Part shown: positions 35,560 through 45,567 of the stretch, one piece after another
Layout of the letters: every line of letters begins with the position of its first letter
How positions within the stretch are numbered: the stretch's first letter is position 1
Assembly: GCA_010094045.1 (NCBI GenBank)
Contig: ML986597.1
Location: forward strand, 337,154-401,153
Reading direction: 5' to 3'
DNA length: 64,000 nucleotides
Source of the DNA: Lojkania enalia
Lineage: Eukaryota; Ascomycota; Dothideomycetes; Pleosporales
Position numbers and translations under genes: made by a program
Notes under the pieces: generated by a model
The model's input: the letters and a program-made list of their open reading frames with translations, nothing else
What the model was told of the DNA's origin: nothing
The model's database searches: none

Positions 35560-36260
35560 GCGTCTATATAGCCCTATAGTCTAACCTATATTCATATTCC
35601 CAGATCGAGTACTTAACTAGGTCTCTTGCTAACCCGACTGTTATAAGTATTAGATTAATAGTCGACGAGCGTCCCGCATCGCTAATAAATGTAGTTAGTC
35701 CTACTAGTAGAAGGCTCTATAATAATAGCTCTGCTATAAAGTTAATAATTAGCGTACTATCCTCTTAGCTTACTATACTATCGATATAACTTCCTCCCTA
35801 TAATAGGTTGTGTCAGTTAAAGTCGCTAGTAACTACTACCTCCGTATGCGGGTCGTATAGTCACTCCTGCTATACCAGCCTGTCGATTACCTGCAGCCTG
35901 CTGCTAAGTTCCTCTAGGTTCTCCTCTTTAGTTCTCGTTAACAAAGACATGTCTAGAATATATACCAATACTATTATTAGTTTCCTTCCGCTTATATATA
36001 CTTGTACAGCTGTAATGTCTGCCGAGTCTATATATAACTATATAGCCTTAATATCTTTCGATGCCTAGATACACGTTTAGACTAGGTACTATCCTTCTCG
36101 TCTGCTATATAGTATATATATCGTCTAGCGTGGATTCGTGCTATATAGTACTACTTCTCCCTCTTTTAGAAAGCATCCAGGTTCCTGCCCTAAAATAAAG
36201 TAAAAGTCGGCTAGTATTATATCGTTATAAAGCGCGTGCTGCGCTTCCCTAGTTCTTTTT
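35560..36260 (-). pseudogene. LINE A AP-type endonuclease domain
   Basis: The translation shows LILVYILDMS-like strands, EVVVTSDFN (family GDFN, with G to S) near 35810 and INLILIT near 35650 (family DLILIT, with D to N). This is the exonuclease-endonuclease-phosphatase fold that nicks target DNA for target-primed reverse transcription. The better copy at 47900-48700 retains EVVVAGDFNRYNLL and TIDLIL. Confidence 0.78.
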
Positions 36261-36289
36261 ATATTTGCCTAAAGGATCCGGAGTTCTCT

Positions 36290-37720
36290 ATTTATAGCGT
36301 TAACGTGCAAGGATCCTGCCTATTTCTTTCCTAAATTCTGGGCATTCTTAATATAATACTTAATGCGGGCCTTAGCAGTTAACGCATCGCAGGTTGACCG
36401 TCTTATAATATAAGTGCCCTTTTTAACCGCACATATCGCATGCCTCTTATCGTATACAGTTCCTTACTCTGTATCTAAACCTCCTATACTTATAGCAGGC
36501 TACTAATATGCGTCGCTCCTCGAATTGCGATACTATAATACCCCCTCCTCTAAACGTCACGCTGTCTGACTTTAGCAGCTTCTTAGCCTCCTCCTTTGTT
36601 GCTACCTTGACTACTGCTAACGCATGCTGTCCTCTAGGCCTTAGTTGCCCTAGCCATCGCATCGTATATACCTCCACTCCGTTTTCTGTGCCGAATCGTT
36701 CCATTGCTGACCTGCTTACTTTACTACTCTCTACATCTATAGCTAAAGCTACCTTAATCCAGTCTACTTTTACCGGATACTACTTAAGTCCTACTAGCCT
36801 TACACCCGGTAGGGTTGGTTCAAGCCAGTCTACTGTTGCCTGCCGGACCGCCGCCTCCTTATTCTTATTAACCGAGAACTTAATCACGCTTGTATTATTA
36901 TTCGCTCGCTATATACGGAAGTTTTTTACCGTCGTTCTTACGAGACTTTTAACCCTATTTATACTTTACTAGATCGCTTGCTTAGCCGCCTCTATAGTTA
37001 CTACCTTCTCCGTCATATCGTCTCTTATCTAGCTAACATCAATCACTAGCTGTCGTTTATTCTCCTTGTCGACTCTTCCTCTATTCATCGACCTTAAAGG
37101 CCTTATACCTAATCCTACCTGCTGTCCGCTGGCTGCGACTGCAGCCTATATATATCTTAACGGCGCTTTAGTCGAACGGGTGTTAAGCTGCGTTTAAAGA
37201 GGGTATATAGTTTCACGTAGCTCTACGATCTGGTTTTTAAGATTCTATTGTTCTGCTCGGAATGTTGCGCGGTCGCTTTAAATATCTTTAATAATCTTAT
37301 TCTAGTTTATAATAATATTGTTTTATTATACTATCGTCTGTTTCAGGCTCGCAATAAGTTCAGCTAGCTCTCCTATCCTGGTACTACCGCTATTAAGAGC
37401 TTGTCGAGCAGAGGTTGATACATGCCTAGTAGGTAGTGGTAGTTTATGTTGCTCTAGATATTGCTGTGTACTATTAGGTTTCTTATTCTGCGGTGACAGT
37501 AGTACTATAGCTCTACGCTCAGCCTGTATAGATTGGCTCGCTGTTACCCTCGTTGTCGGGGGCTGCTGTAGTATATCAGGTGCCTTTATTATCCGCCTCC
37601 TAGTACGTTTTGCTGGCGCAGGGGGTGGTGTTGATGGGTTGTAGTCAGAATCTGACGTCGCTATCGGGGCTTCGGCACAAGGTTCGGTAGTCCGGGCGGA
37701 CCGCCTTACAGCGGGAACTA
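36290..37720 (-). pseudogene. LINE A ORF1 (coiled coil and CCHC knuckles)
   Basis: The minus-strand frame starts with a Ser/Thr/Pro-rich leader (SDSDYNPSTPPPAPAKRTRR). A long amphipathic stretch follows (LAELIASLKQTIV, then NQIVELRETI), likely a coiled coil. An open segment comes next (36704-36447) that ends in a RIPed zinc knuckle, CYKYRRFRYRVRNC. Two more Cys/His motifs follow after a stop (CDMCG.KGH; CVNC). ORF1 proteins of Tad1-type LINEs bind the element RNA. About half the frame is still open, but several stops make it a pseudogene. Confidence 0.8.
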
Positions 37721-37778
37721 GCTAAGCGAGTGTCCGCGGTTTAAGTAAAAGAATGTCCAAGATAAATATCCTCCTTAA

Positions 37779-38010
37779 GGGTCACCGCATGTGTATATCC
37801 CTACACCTTACAAGGTCTTACTACCCTACGTATATGTGTGTGTGTATGTATTCTATTATAGCCATGCACCCTATAAGTATGGGCCGTTATAAAGCGCCAG
37901 CTATATACATTCTACTTCCTTATGCCTGCTCCATTTTAAAAGCCAACTATGAGACCTGCTTATCTAATACCTAACCCCATGCTCAACAAAGGAAAGAAAA
38001 GGAAAGTAAT
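37779..38010. other. Short non-RIPed stretch between two tandem LINE copies
   Basis: About 230 bp with normal base composition and little sign of RIP, including a short TG run (TGTGTGTGTATG near 37846). I recognise no gene. It may be the 3' untranslated end of LINE B abutting the 5' end of LINE A, or a remnant of host DNA. Confidence 0.5.
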
Positions 38011-38439
38011 ATACTACCGTATGCAGGACAAGCTATATAGCTAGTTATAGCCTCGCGTCTGCAGGGCATTTCCGGCGTCGTACGCCTCTTAATCGGCAGC
38101 GCACTAGCCGAGGCGCGTTTATAGACAGCTCATCATTCTACGCCTACGAGGCAGAAGAGGAGACCCTTAGCTGCCTCCGCTCATCTGCTTCCCCTTTATC
38201 TCTACTTGCTTCATCTTGTACCTTTGGTTGTAGCCGCCCTGTACTCTTTGCAAATTCAATCGTCGCTCTAACTGCTTCTATATCCGGCTTCTAGTGCTAA
38301 ATCGGTCCGTCTATACTCTGCCCGCTTCCCTCTTATCTGCTCGAGTACCCTCCCAGCGCGTATAATAGCTCGCTAAACCGCTGTCCGTGCTGCTGTCGTA
38401 GCTTAGCTCTTTACTGTCTCCACCTTCTACACGAGAAGA

Positions 38440-38530
38440 GAAAGTGTGCTATTGACTCTTTGTATCCACACTCGCATGCCGCGGTATCTACAGCCTTGAT
38501 CTTGTAGAGATACTCGTTAAGAAACGTCTT
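38440..38530 (-). pseudogene. LINE B C-terminal CCHC segment
   Basis: The minus-strand translation reads CECGYKESIAHFLFSCRRW, the Cys-Cys-His-Cys motif often found after RNase H at the end of Tad1/Jockey-type pol proteins. It lies about 180 bp beyond the RNase H. Confidence 0.75.
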
Positions 38531-38713
38531 ACCCGTCCGTAGCTGCGTGATGATAGCCGCTTCGTTACTGTTTAGCTATCGGTATATCTCTACTAACTTG
38601 CCTAGATAGAATGCCGCATCAATCTTCCGCGTAAACTTTCCCTTCTCTTCCCACTTTGGTGGAGGCGGTCCTATTATGACGTTGGCTCTTTCCAGTGCCA
38701 ACCGCATCAGATA

Positions 38714-39115
38714 CTATGGTACTCCGTCTCGCTGCAGTGGCTGCTCGCTTTCTTCTCTCGTTGCTTCCTTCGCCAGTCTGTCTGCCTGCTCATTTCCCTC
38801 GATCCCTGCATGTCCTGGGATCCAATATAGCGTAGCGTTGGTCATCCAAAGTTTCTTAATAATCTCTGTCACAGTGACTTGACACGCACTAGCTCGCCAA
38901 CTACGTACTGATAGGAGCGCTGATTGTGAGTCAGAGAAGATCCTGATGCTTGACGCTGGCATAGGCCGACCGTCTCTATCGAGGGCTACGCATAACGGGC
39001 CCCACGGCCAGTTAGCAGCTTCACTGATTGCTAGTAGTTCGGTCAGGTGTGCGTCCGCCTGGTCTGAGCTTGCTACTGTCTTCGAGACGCAAATTTGCGA
39101 TGGTCTGGCGTACAC
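38714..39115 (-). pseudogene. LINE B RNase H domain
   Basis: An open stretch of 133 codons. Visible RNase H blocks are LTELLAISEAANW (catalytic E region), RIFSDSQSALLS (catalytic D) and YWIPGHAGIEGNEQADRLAKEA (the His-loop and last Asp). RNase H removes RNA from the RNA-DNA hybrid during LINE replication. The domain appears intact but is part of a broken pol gene split by Copia B. Confidence 0.9.
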
Positions 39116-39569
39116 TCCAATACCTGCCCTACCGTTCCGTACTGATGCGTCTACATATATATCTACCTATCCTGGCTGATAGTCTCCTGCAATAGCTCGT
39201 GCCCGCTCTTCGTCCTTACATATTACTACCTCGGGTCGCTCTACCTACGGCGGGCATGCATATGGCTTAACTTCGAGTACTGTGTCTATCCGGACGTCTG
39301 CACACATCTCCGCTACCCTTATAAGCGGGGATCGATGCTTCGTATATAGTCGTTGTCGCTTAAGCATCCAGTGGGGATGTAACTGACCCAGCTTATAGAT
39401 TGAGACCCAGAATGCAATTGTTTGCTTCCTTAGTCTCTGTTCTATAGGGAGCAGGCCTACCTCTACCTCTGCCACGGACAGGGCTACTATACGGAATCCT
39501 CTAATCACTGCTTACGCCGTGATCCTCTACGACTGTAAGAGGAGCTACTTTATATCGTGCGTTGCGATT

Positions 39570-40066
39570 GGGTACCATACTGGCGACGCATAGTCCGCTA
39601 CTAGTAGTACCGCACTCTACGCCAGCTGCTTAACTACTTTAGGTTGCAGTCCCTTCATCCTGCGTAGCGCTAGCGCTACTTTCGTCGCTTTACCTGCTTT
39701 GTCTGCTAGGTGGACCTTAAACCTCAGCTCCTTGTCTAGTGTAACGCCTAGTAGCTTAACTTTATCTTTCGGTACGATCTCCTTTCCTTTGAACTGCAGC
39801 GGTATCGTACTATCCCTACCTACCGCTTTATATCGCGTAAGGTGAATAAAACTCGTCTTAGTTGCCTTAAACTAGGCTCTACTAGTGCGCTCCCACTTCT
39901 CCAACGTTAGAATTACTTCGTCCTGGATAATCCGTGTATTCTCCTCGGCTGACCGTCCTATAACCCATGCTGAGTAGTCGTTAATAAACGCTATTGAGCT
40001 ACCGTGTCGTGGAGCGCTCTGCACTAGGTCTGCGTTAAAGAAGAGGAAAAGAATAGGAGCAAGCAC
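39570..40066 (-). pseudogene. LINE B reverse transcriptase, C-terminal half
   Basis: Homologous to 639-1136. Near 40066 the frame reads LAPILFLFFNADLV, then FINDYS where LINE A still has FVDDYS, so a catalytic D is now N. The N-terminal half is at 46797-47980. Confidence 0.85.
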
Positions 40067-40075
40067 GGATCCTTG

Positions 40076-40245
40076 AGTTGAAAATGTGATTCTTCAAGTG
40101 TATCGATTAGCCTATGGGCTTCTAGGGACTTATATACATGTACATTGTTCCAGCCTCCATAGGCAGACAAGCCACAGACTCTATCGTGGCGTATATGCCT
40201 ACCAGGCATATACGCCACCTCGTCACGTGCTGTTCAGAAACAACT
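40076..40245 (-). repeat. Copia B 3' LTR (left)
   Basis: 170 bp beginning AGTTGAAAATG and ending CAGAAACAACT on the plus strand. The terminal 5-bp inverted repeat is AGTTG...CAACT. The element-strand sequence before it, GTTAGTGGGAG, is the likely polypurine tract. Confidence 0.94.
40186..40218. repeat. Perfect 15-bp hairpin in the Copia B LTR
   Basis: Arms 40186-40200 and 40204-40218 are exact inverted copies (GTGGCGTATATGCCT) around the 3-base loop ACC. The other LTR has the same structure at 46737-46769 with one C-to-T change. Function unknown; it could be a protein site or an RNA hairpin. Confidence 0.9.
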
Positions 40246-40251
40246 CTCCCA

Positions 40252-40790
40252 CTAACAGCAAGTGGCGAGTTCAGTACAGGAGCTCTTGTCCATCCCAAGT
40301 CCGTTTACCAGATTCTCATGAGCGTCCCTCGGGAGCGGTTTTGTGAGGAGATCTGCCAAATTATCTTTAGTACTAACCCTTCGAGTATTAATTCTCCCAC
40401 TAAGCGTCATTTCTCGCAGGAAATGATATTTCAATTCAATGTGCTTTGTGCGGTCATGTAACTCAGGATTACGAGTCAGCTTGAGTGCAGCATTATTGTC
40501 AATCAGAAGCGGGGTTGATGTGGCTTCCAGGACTTTAATGCGAAGGTCGTTGATCATGTTTTAGATCCAGATAATCTCTTAAGTAGCCTTATATCCAGCT
40601 ATATATTCGGCTTCGCAGGTTGACATTGCCACGGTCCTTTGCCTTCGAGATGACCACGACACAGGACTTCCTGCTAGTTTAACCACGTAGCCTGTTGTAG
40701 ATCTTCGGGTGTCTAGACACCCAGCCCAGTCTGCATCAACATAAGCATGCAGTTCTCCATCTAGACAGTCCTTCTTAAAATGAAGCCCAA
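40252..40790 (-). pseudogene. Copia B RNase H
   Basis: Two open segments in the same frame, separated by a stop near 40560. They show HAYVDADWAGCLDTRRSTTGY, CEAEYIAGYKAT, then LLIDNNAALKLTRNPELHDRTKHIE and DNLADLLTKPL, the complete copia RNase H signature with its catalytic D, E and D. The frame ends at the stop 40252-40254, seven bases before the LTR. Confidence 0.9.
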
Positions 40791-40849
40791 GATCGGGCGT
40801 GTATTTTAGATAAGCATAGATATCATCAACTGCTTTTATATGTTCTTCC

Positions 40850-41765
40850 GTCGGATTCGCGCAAAACCTAGAAACAACTCCCACTACTTCAGCAATATCT
40901 GGACGGGTAACTACCATTGCATAATTGAGAGCTCCAACCTTGGATTGATATTGTCGCTGAAATTCAAGAGGCCGGGGGTAACCATTATTCTTAGCCAATT
41001 TTAGGTTTGTTCTCATAGGCGTCTTTCGTGGATGGATGCCCTTCAGTCTATATCGTTCGAGAATCTGTTGGATATATGATTCTTGATGTAGATGGACGTC
41101 GCCGTTCGGTTTTTGATGCACATGCATCCCCAAGTAATAGGCGCAAAGACCAAGATCCATCATATTAAAACGTAAAGCTAATTGTTCCTTCATAGCTATA
41201 ATTCGACCCTCATTTATGCCGAAGATGGTGATATCGTCGACATAGACTTCTATAATAAGGTTCTTATCATCTTAAATAAACACGGATGGATCGAAGTTTG
41301 AGACTCTCCAACCATTTTCTTCGAGGAAGGCCCTGAGTTTGAAGTACCACTATCTCGGTGCCTGCTTTAGTCCATACAAGGATTTGCACAATTTAAGGAC
41401 ACGATTACTTACTTCAGAATAACCTTCTAGTGGTTCGACGAAGATTTCGTGTTCAAGGTCGCCATTAAGAAATACTGTCTTGATATCCATTTGGTGGCAC
41501 TTCCAGCCATATCGAGCTTGAAGTGCAAAGAGTATCCGGTAAGATACTAACTTAACAACAGAGGCGTATGTTTCATCAAAATCAAGGCCATATATCTATA
41601 AGAAGCCTCGCACGACAAATCTTACCTTGTACCGAGCAACTTTTCCGTCTGAGCCAAGTTTCCACTTAAAGACCCACCGACCGGTGAGTACTTTGCGGTT
41701 TGTTGGTCGATCCACGACTTCCCATGTCTTATTTTCCAGCAAGCTGTTGTACTCATCTTGCATAG
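40850..41765 (-). pseudogene. Copia B reverse transcriptase
   Basis: The translation begins MQDEYNSLLENKTWEVVDRP and continues through RWVFKWKLG, QMDIKTVFLNGDL (family KTAFLNG), KSLYGLKQAPR and VYVDDITIFG near 41223-41250, all copia hallmarks in the right order. Both YVDD aspartates are intact. A few stops interrupt it. The second Fot1 insertion site of Copia A (41251) lies just in front of this box. Confidence 0.9.
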
Positions 41766-42389
41766 CTTACTCCCACTGATTCCATTCAGTGGAGGCCAAG
41801 GCAGTCTTCCTGTTGTGTGGTTCAGGACCAAGTGAGTTGGCTGAGACTGACATCATACAGATGGTTGGCCTGCTGGCTTCCTCCATGGTGATCTTCCCCT
41901 TGTCGGCCGTTTCCCGAAGGGAGACGGGCGACGAAAACGTGGAGGTTGTTAAGCTATTACTCCTGTTAATTTCCCATTCACTTTCCATAGCTTGGAGTTC
42001 TTGTTGAGGACGAGCGGGAGCTTGTTGAAGGTTATAGACTTGTCTATCGAGACGCAAAGGTGATAGAGAATGATTTCCTTTCTTGAGGTAGGGTGTAATA
42101 GCGAGATTAGCTTGTGGCTCCAATAGCGCAGGGTCGATAAGCATTTCGCTATCCTTGATTTCGAGATCTTCATCAAGGGAGTCATCCAGCGTTTCCCAAT
42201 CTTCGTCGTCTTCCCCCATCGTCGTGCCTGCCTCTATCATTGGTAGTAGTGATCTCAGATATTAAGGTGGAGGGCCCCGCGGAATACCACGAAAGAAAAA
42301 ACGTTTATATCCTCCATCATCATCATTAAACTAGAGGCACGTCGTGCCTTCCTTCTTTCTAGAGAATTCCTGCCTTTCAATGCATATAT

Positions 42390-42470
42390 TGCATGGGAAC
42401 TTATTGTCCGGATAAAAGATGGCGTCAATATTTTGGCCTAGTTCGGCGCAGCGGGCACAGCATTCATGCT
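42390..42470 (-). pseudogene. Second Cys-rich segment after the zinc array
   Basis: Still in the gag-pol frame, the minus strand reads HECCARCAELGQ, then DNKFPCNICIERQEF. Two CX2C pairs about 19 residues apart suggest a further zinc site of different type. It lies between the array and the acidic segment GEDDEDWETLDDSLDED at about 42170-42240. Confidence 0.65.
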
Positions 42471-42567
42471 AAATACCAAGATTAAGAATTCTGTGCCACA
42501 TTGATTTGGGGTGAAGATTTTGCTGTATTAGGTGATACACTGCAGTATTCGGATTGACACGGAAACT

Positions 42568-43224
42568 GCAGGATGTTCTTCCGGACGTTCGACAGTATAG
42601 GCAGGGTATTAACTGACATCTTCTAGCACTTCCCTATCTTCGGCTCCCCTGACAGGCAACACACTCCGGATCGTTTAGAGGGGCCAGCATGGAGCACCTG
42701 AATCTCCCTTTTTGGCAGGCAATGCATCTAGTTTCCGCTGAGCCCCCCTTACACCATCTCTTCGTCTTTCTGCACTGCTTGCATTTGTCCTTTAGGTCCT
42801 GTCTACCCCGTGGGATATTTCCACTGAAAGAGCATTTGTACCTTCTAATCGAGCAGTTCCTGCAAGTATTAGGTTCCTCTATAAGGTAGCACCGGCAGCG
42901 CTCCTTGGTACATGCATAGCATTTCTTCTCCGGTGGAAGATAGGTATCTGACCATCTTAGTACCTTGTTGTCCTCGGGCGCGAAAGAGCAAACTCGGCTT
43001 ACCGACTGGCACTTATCACATCTGGAGTGGGGATTGGATCGTCTGCAGACGGCTCTTACTTGTCGACATTGGTCGCATTTGTCTTATAGTAGTTGTCCCT
43101 TCCGCCTGTCGTCATCTGGTGCGAAGGAGCAGATGAGGCCGTATATGTTACAGTGATCGCATCTCGAGGTAGGATCAGTTCGTTTACAAATATAACCATT
43201 CTTACGACAGCGTTCGCACTTGTC
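42568..43224 (-). pseudogene. Copia B tandem Zn2Cys6 zinc-cluster array in pol linker
   Basis: In the gag-pol frame, four modules each have exactly CX2CX6CX8CX2CX6C: M1 43218-43129, M2 43077-42988, M3 42921-42832, M4 42783-42694. All 24 cysteines are present. Residues after the second Cys are basic (CKQCRKTKRWC, CERCRKNGYIC), and M1-M3 have a proline in the middle loop (KRTDPTSR, RRSNPHSR, YLIEEPNT), as in fungal Gal4-type zinc clusters. Spacers are 17, 22 and 16 residues, and after each module stands CS plus F or M (CSFAP, CSFAP, CSFSG, CSMLAP). A fifth unit (42663-42568) is imperfect. Stops are at 43084-43086 and 42634-42636. Zn2Cys6 modules normally bind DNA in transcription factors. A role in targeting or regulation here is inference. 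Confidence 0.9.
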
Positions 43225-43899
43225 TTATAGCGGTTAGCCTTAGGGGCATCTTTTCCTTTTCCTTATTGGCGGTGATGCGCTTGGTTTTACATGTCGTACA
43301 TGGGTGCTACTATTTGATAGGCGTGTGCCTTGCCTGGTAAGTATGTTTACTTGCGGCGTAATTCTATTTCGGGAGTCGTAAACGGCGTAAGCATCGTCCC
43401 ATGTATCATAGTCAATGCCAGCTTCTAAAAACGCTTTATGTATGGAGCCTATTTCGTGTGCTTCTTCTTGGTTATTATCTGGTTCGATGTCTGAGGGGGT
43501 ACTTAAAGACTGGCTTTGGGTCTCAGATAGATTGTCTGAATATGGATGTACCTAGTTATTACTGTCCTCCTCAGGGTTACGCACAGTATTATAATCAATC
43601 TATACAAAGTAGGGAGAGGTTTTGGAAGTACTTCGGGTTGAGTAGCGAGGGACTTGCGGACCGGTTTGTGTAGAGTTGTATAAACTTCCTGGGCTACTTG
43701 CGTACGGTTAGGGGGGTGTTTCTAGGGTCGACTCGTTATCTGAAGCATCGTCATCCAAGGTTATTTCAGTAATTGGAATTCGATTAGAGAGGGTTTCGCC
43801 GTCATAGTCGTCGGTCTAGCCTTACCCATCGTCGACACGTGGTGCAGTAACACGTACAACGCGTTTCTTATCTGGGTGCCAGATTCTCAGTAAGGCTTC

Positions 43900-44760
43900 A
43901 GTTTCGAAACCAACGAAATACCCAATCCATCCTCGTGGTTGGAGAAGGGTTTTTTGTCTATGCTCTGGTGGATAGGTAATATAGACCCGACTGCCAAAGA
44001 TCCGCTCGATGTTAAGGTTTGGTTTGAGTTTATAGAACGCTTCCCACGGCGTTATTTTCCCTTCAAGGGCCCGTAATGGTAATCTATTTTTAATCCAGAT
44101 TGCATGTGAGAAAGCTTCAACCTACAGTGTTTCTGATAGGGAAACGTTCCTCATTGCTTCTTCTATACGTGTGCCAAGTATCTTGGAAATTGTTAATGAG
44201 ACGCTATTTGTTGCTTCTTGCAGCATTACTGATACTCGTTCTCTGTCTGTACGAAACCCTCTTTCCGCAACGCCGTTCATATGGTGTATATAGGGCACTG
44301 AGTTCTCCAGAGAGATTGCATGTCGCTGGAAACAGTCCCGAAGTTCTCCGTAGAGTGGAAACTCATTGTCAAGTCGGTATGCGCGAATTGTTATATTATT
44401 CCGTTTTTCAATAGTTCGGTGAAGGTGTCGAAAGACTTCTAGAATCTTGTCCTTAGTTGCATATCTTGCTGACCAGGTAAAACGAGTTGCATCATCCGTT
44501 ATAGCCAGAATATATACCGTATTGTCCCATACACTAACTAGATACAGTCCCCACGCATCTGCGTGCATCATTTCCCCTAGATTCATAGCTCGTCGAGTTG
44601 CCGGATCTCTAGGGATTCTATTTACTGCTTTGGTGGTAGCGCAGATAGGACAGATAGTACCCAATTTTGCCTGTAATTGTTTGTCAGTCAGATCAATACC
44701 ATTGCTTACTTTGAGGAGATCCCTCAAGCTCTAAACGCTGAGGTGTCCCATTCGTCTATG
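43900..44760 (-). pseudogene. Copia B integrase
   Basis: A 201-codon open segment (44727-44122) starts with the end of the zinc domain (ICPICATTKAV). The catalytic core follows with D in MHADAWG, D in YRLDNEF and E in NGVAERG, all three acidic residues present. The downstream part (about 43900-44050) reads PRGWIGYFVGFE, a conserved copia block after the core. Integrase inserts the cDNA with 5-bp target duplications. The sequence then leads into the long linker without a frame change. Confidence 0.9.
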
Positions 44761-45105
44761 CTATTTCCAGACTGGGTCATCGTAATCAAGTAGAGACACA
44801 ACAAAAGGTAGCTGAACTCCTAGTAGAAGCTGTTGGTCCGGAGTTCGCGTAGAGTCTTCTCCTACTACTTCCGCATCTCTTGTGCTGTTTGCTTATAGTA
44901 AGATTGGTTCCCCTTAACTCGGTTGGAGGTCATTTAGGTGTTCTGGTGGGTCGATTTATAGGTGAAAGAGTCCATCAATCAGGCTAGCATGGCCAATTTC
45001 AAAACCTTCAGCGGTTCTGATAGATATTCCTTTAATCCCCCAGACTCCTGTAAGCTTTGCTTTTTCAGCAATCCAAGAGAGTGACAGAATGTTGCATCTA
45101 GCGTC

Positions 45106-45444
45106 CTAAGCATAGGCCACATTGTGCAGCTCTAGCTCAACTGGCTCATTACCATCAGTAGTTAGCTGGAGGAGTACAGTTCCAGCTCCTTCGATATACA
45201 AGCCACCATTATTTGCAGTTCCAACAGTATATATTATTTTCTGGAATTCAGAAAACCATACTTTATCATTTACAATACAGACATTTGCACCTGAGTCAAC
45301 AATCCACTTAGAGCTTCGTTCTACTGCGTCATCCTTGAGCAGCATCATCGTTTGTGGATTAAGACCATCTATAAGTCGTGGCCTTCCTGGATACAGAGAG
45401 TCACCTGGATTGTTATATTCCGGGACATTGGTTTCGTCCCTCAT
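45106..45444 (-). pseudogene. Copia B protease region
   Basis: A 112-codon open segment with KWIVDSGANVCIVNDK, the copia aspartic protease site DSGA, and the glycine-rich flap GTANNGGLYIEGAGTV. It follows gag in the same frame after RIP stops between 45444 and 45568. The protease releases the mature proteins from the gag-pol precursor. Confidence 0.88.
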
Positions 45445-45567
45445 AGAGGAATGTTTGTCCAGGTTTATTATCTTATCGCTTGATCCGGCATTTGCACATA
45501 TTACTTCCCATTTATTACGGTGGAGTATAGCAGTGGCTACAATTCTGCCGGGGTGCTTGGGACCATG

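Larger units (their letters stand above)
34311..37778 (-). mobile_element. LINE A, 5' part
   Basis: This is the upstream half of the LINE whose 3' half is at 1-1187: ORF1 (about 36290-37720), AP-type endonuclease (about 35560-36260) and the N-terminal half of reverse transcriptase (34311-35500). It is colinear with 46797-50266 (LINE B) and, inverted, 50393-53844 (LINE D). RIP damage is light at the 5' end and heavier towards the copia junction. The shared sequence stops near 37778; beyond it LINE A and LINE B flanks differ. Confidence 0.88.
38011..40075 (-). mobile_element. LINE B, 3' part
   Basis: The well-preserved downstream half of a Tad1-like LINE: second half of reverse transcriptase (39570-40075), RNase H (38714-39115), and a C-terminal Cys/His segment (38440-38530). 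It is near identical to 1-1187. Copia B interrupts it at 40075 (target duplication CCTTG 40071-40075). The left, 3' limit is approximate because the matching end of LINE A is outside the window. Confidence 0.85.

Noticed and set aside
35808..37644. Several plus-strand open frames with Ser/Leu-rich products (for example 36508-36972 and 37318-37644)
   Set aside because: Antisense to LINE A endonuclease and ORF1, whose minus-strand reading shows real motifs.
37840..37860. TG-rich run as telomere remnant
   Set aside because: It is a short dinucleotide run (TGTGTGTGTATG), not TTAGGG repeats; no telomeric sequence found elsewhere in the window.
37753..37974. 73-codon plus-strand frame in the spacer between LINE A and LINE B
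   Set aside because: Low-complexity product, overlaps the LINE 5' end, no motif or promoter context.
42689..43156. Plus-strand open frames over the zinc-cluster region
   Set aside because: The minus strand has the regular cysteine pattern in the gag-pol phase; the plus-strand frames are shadows.
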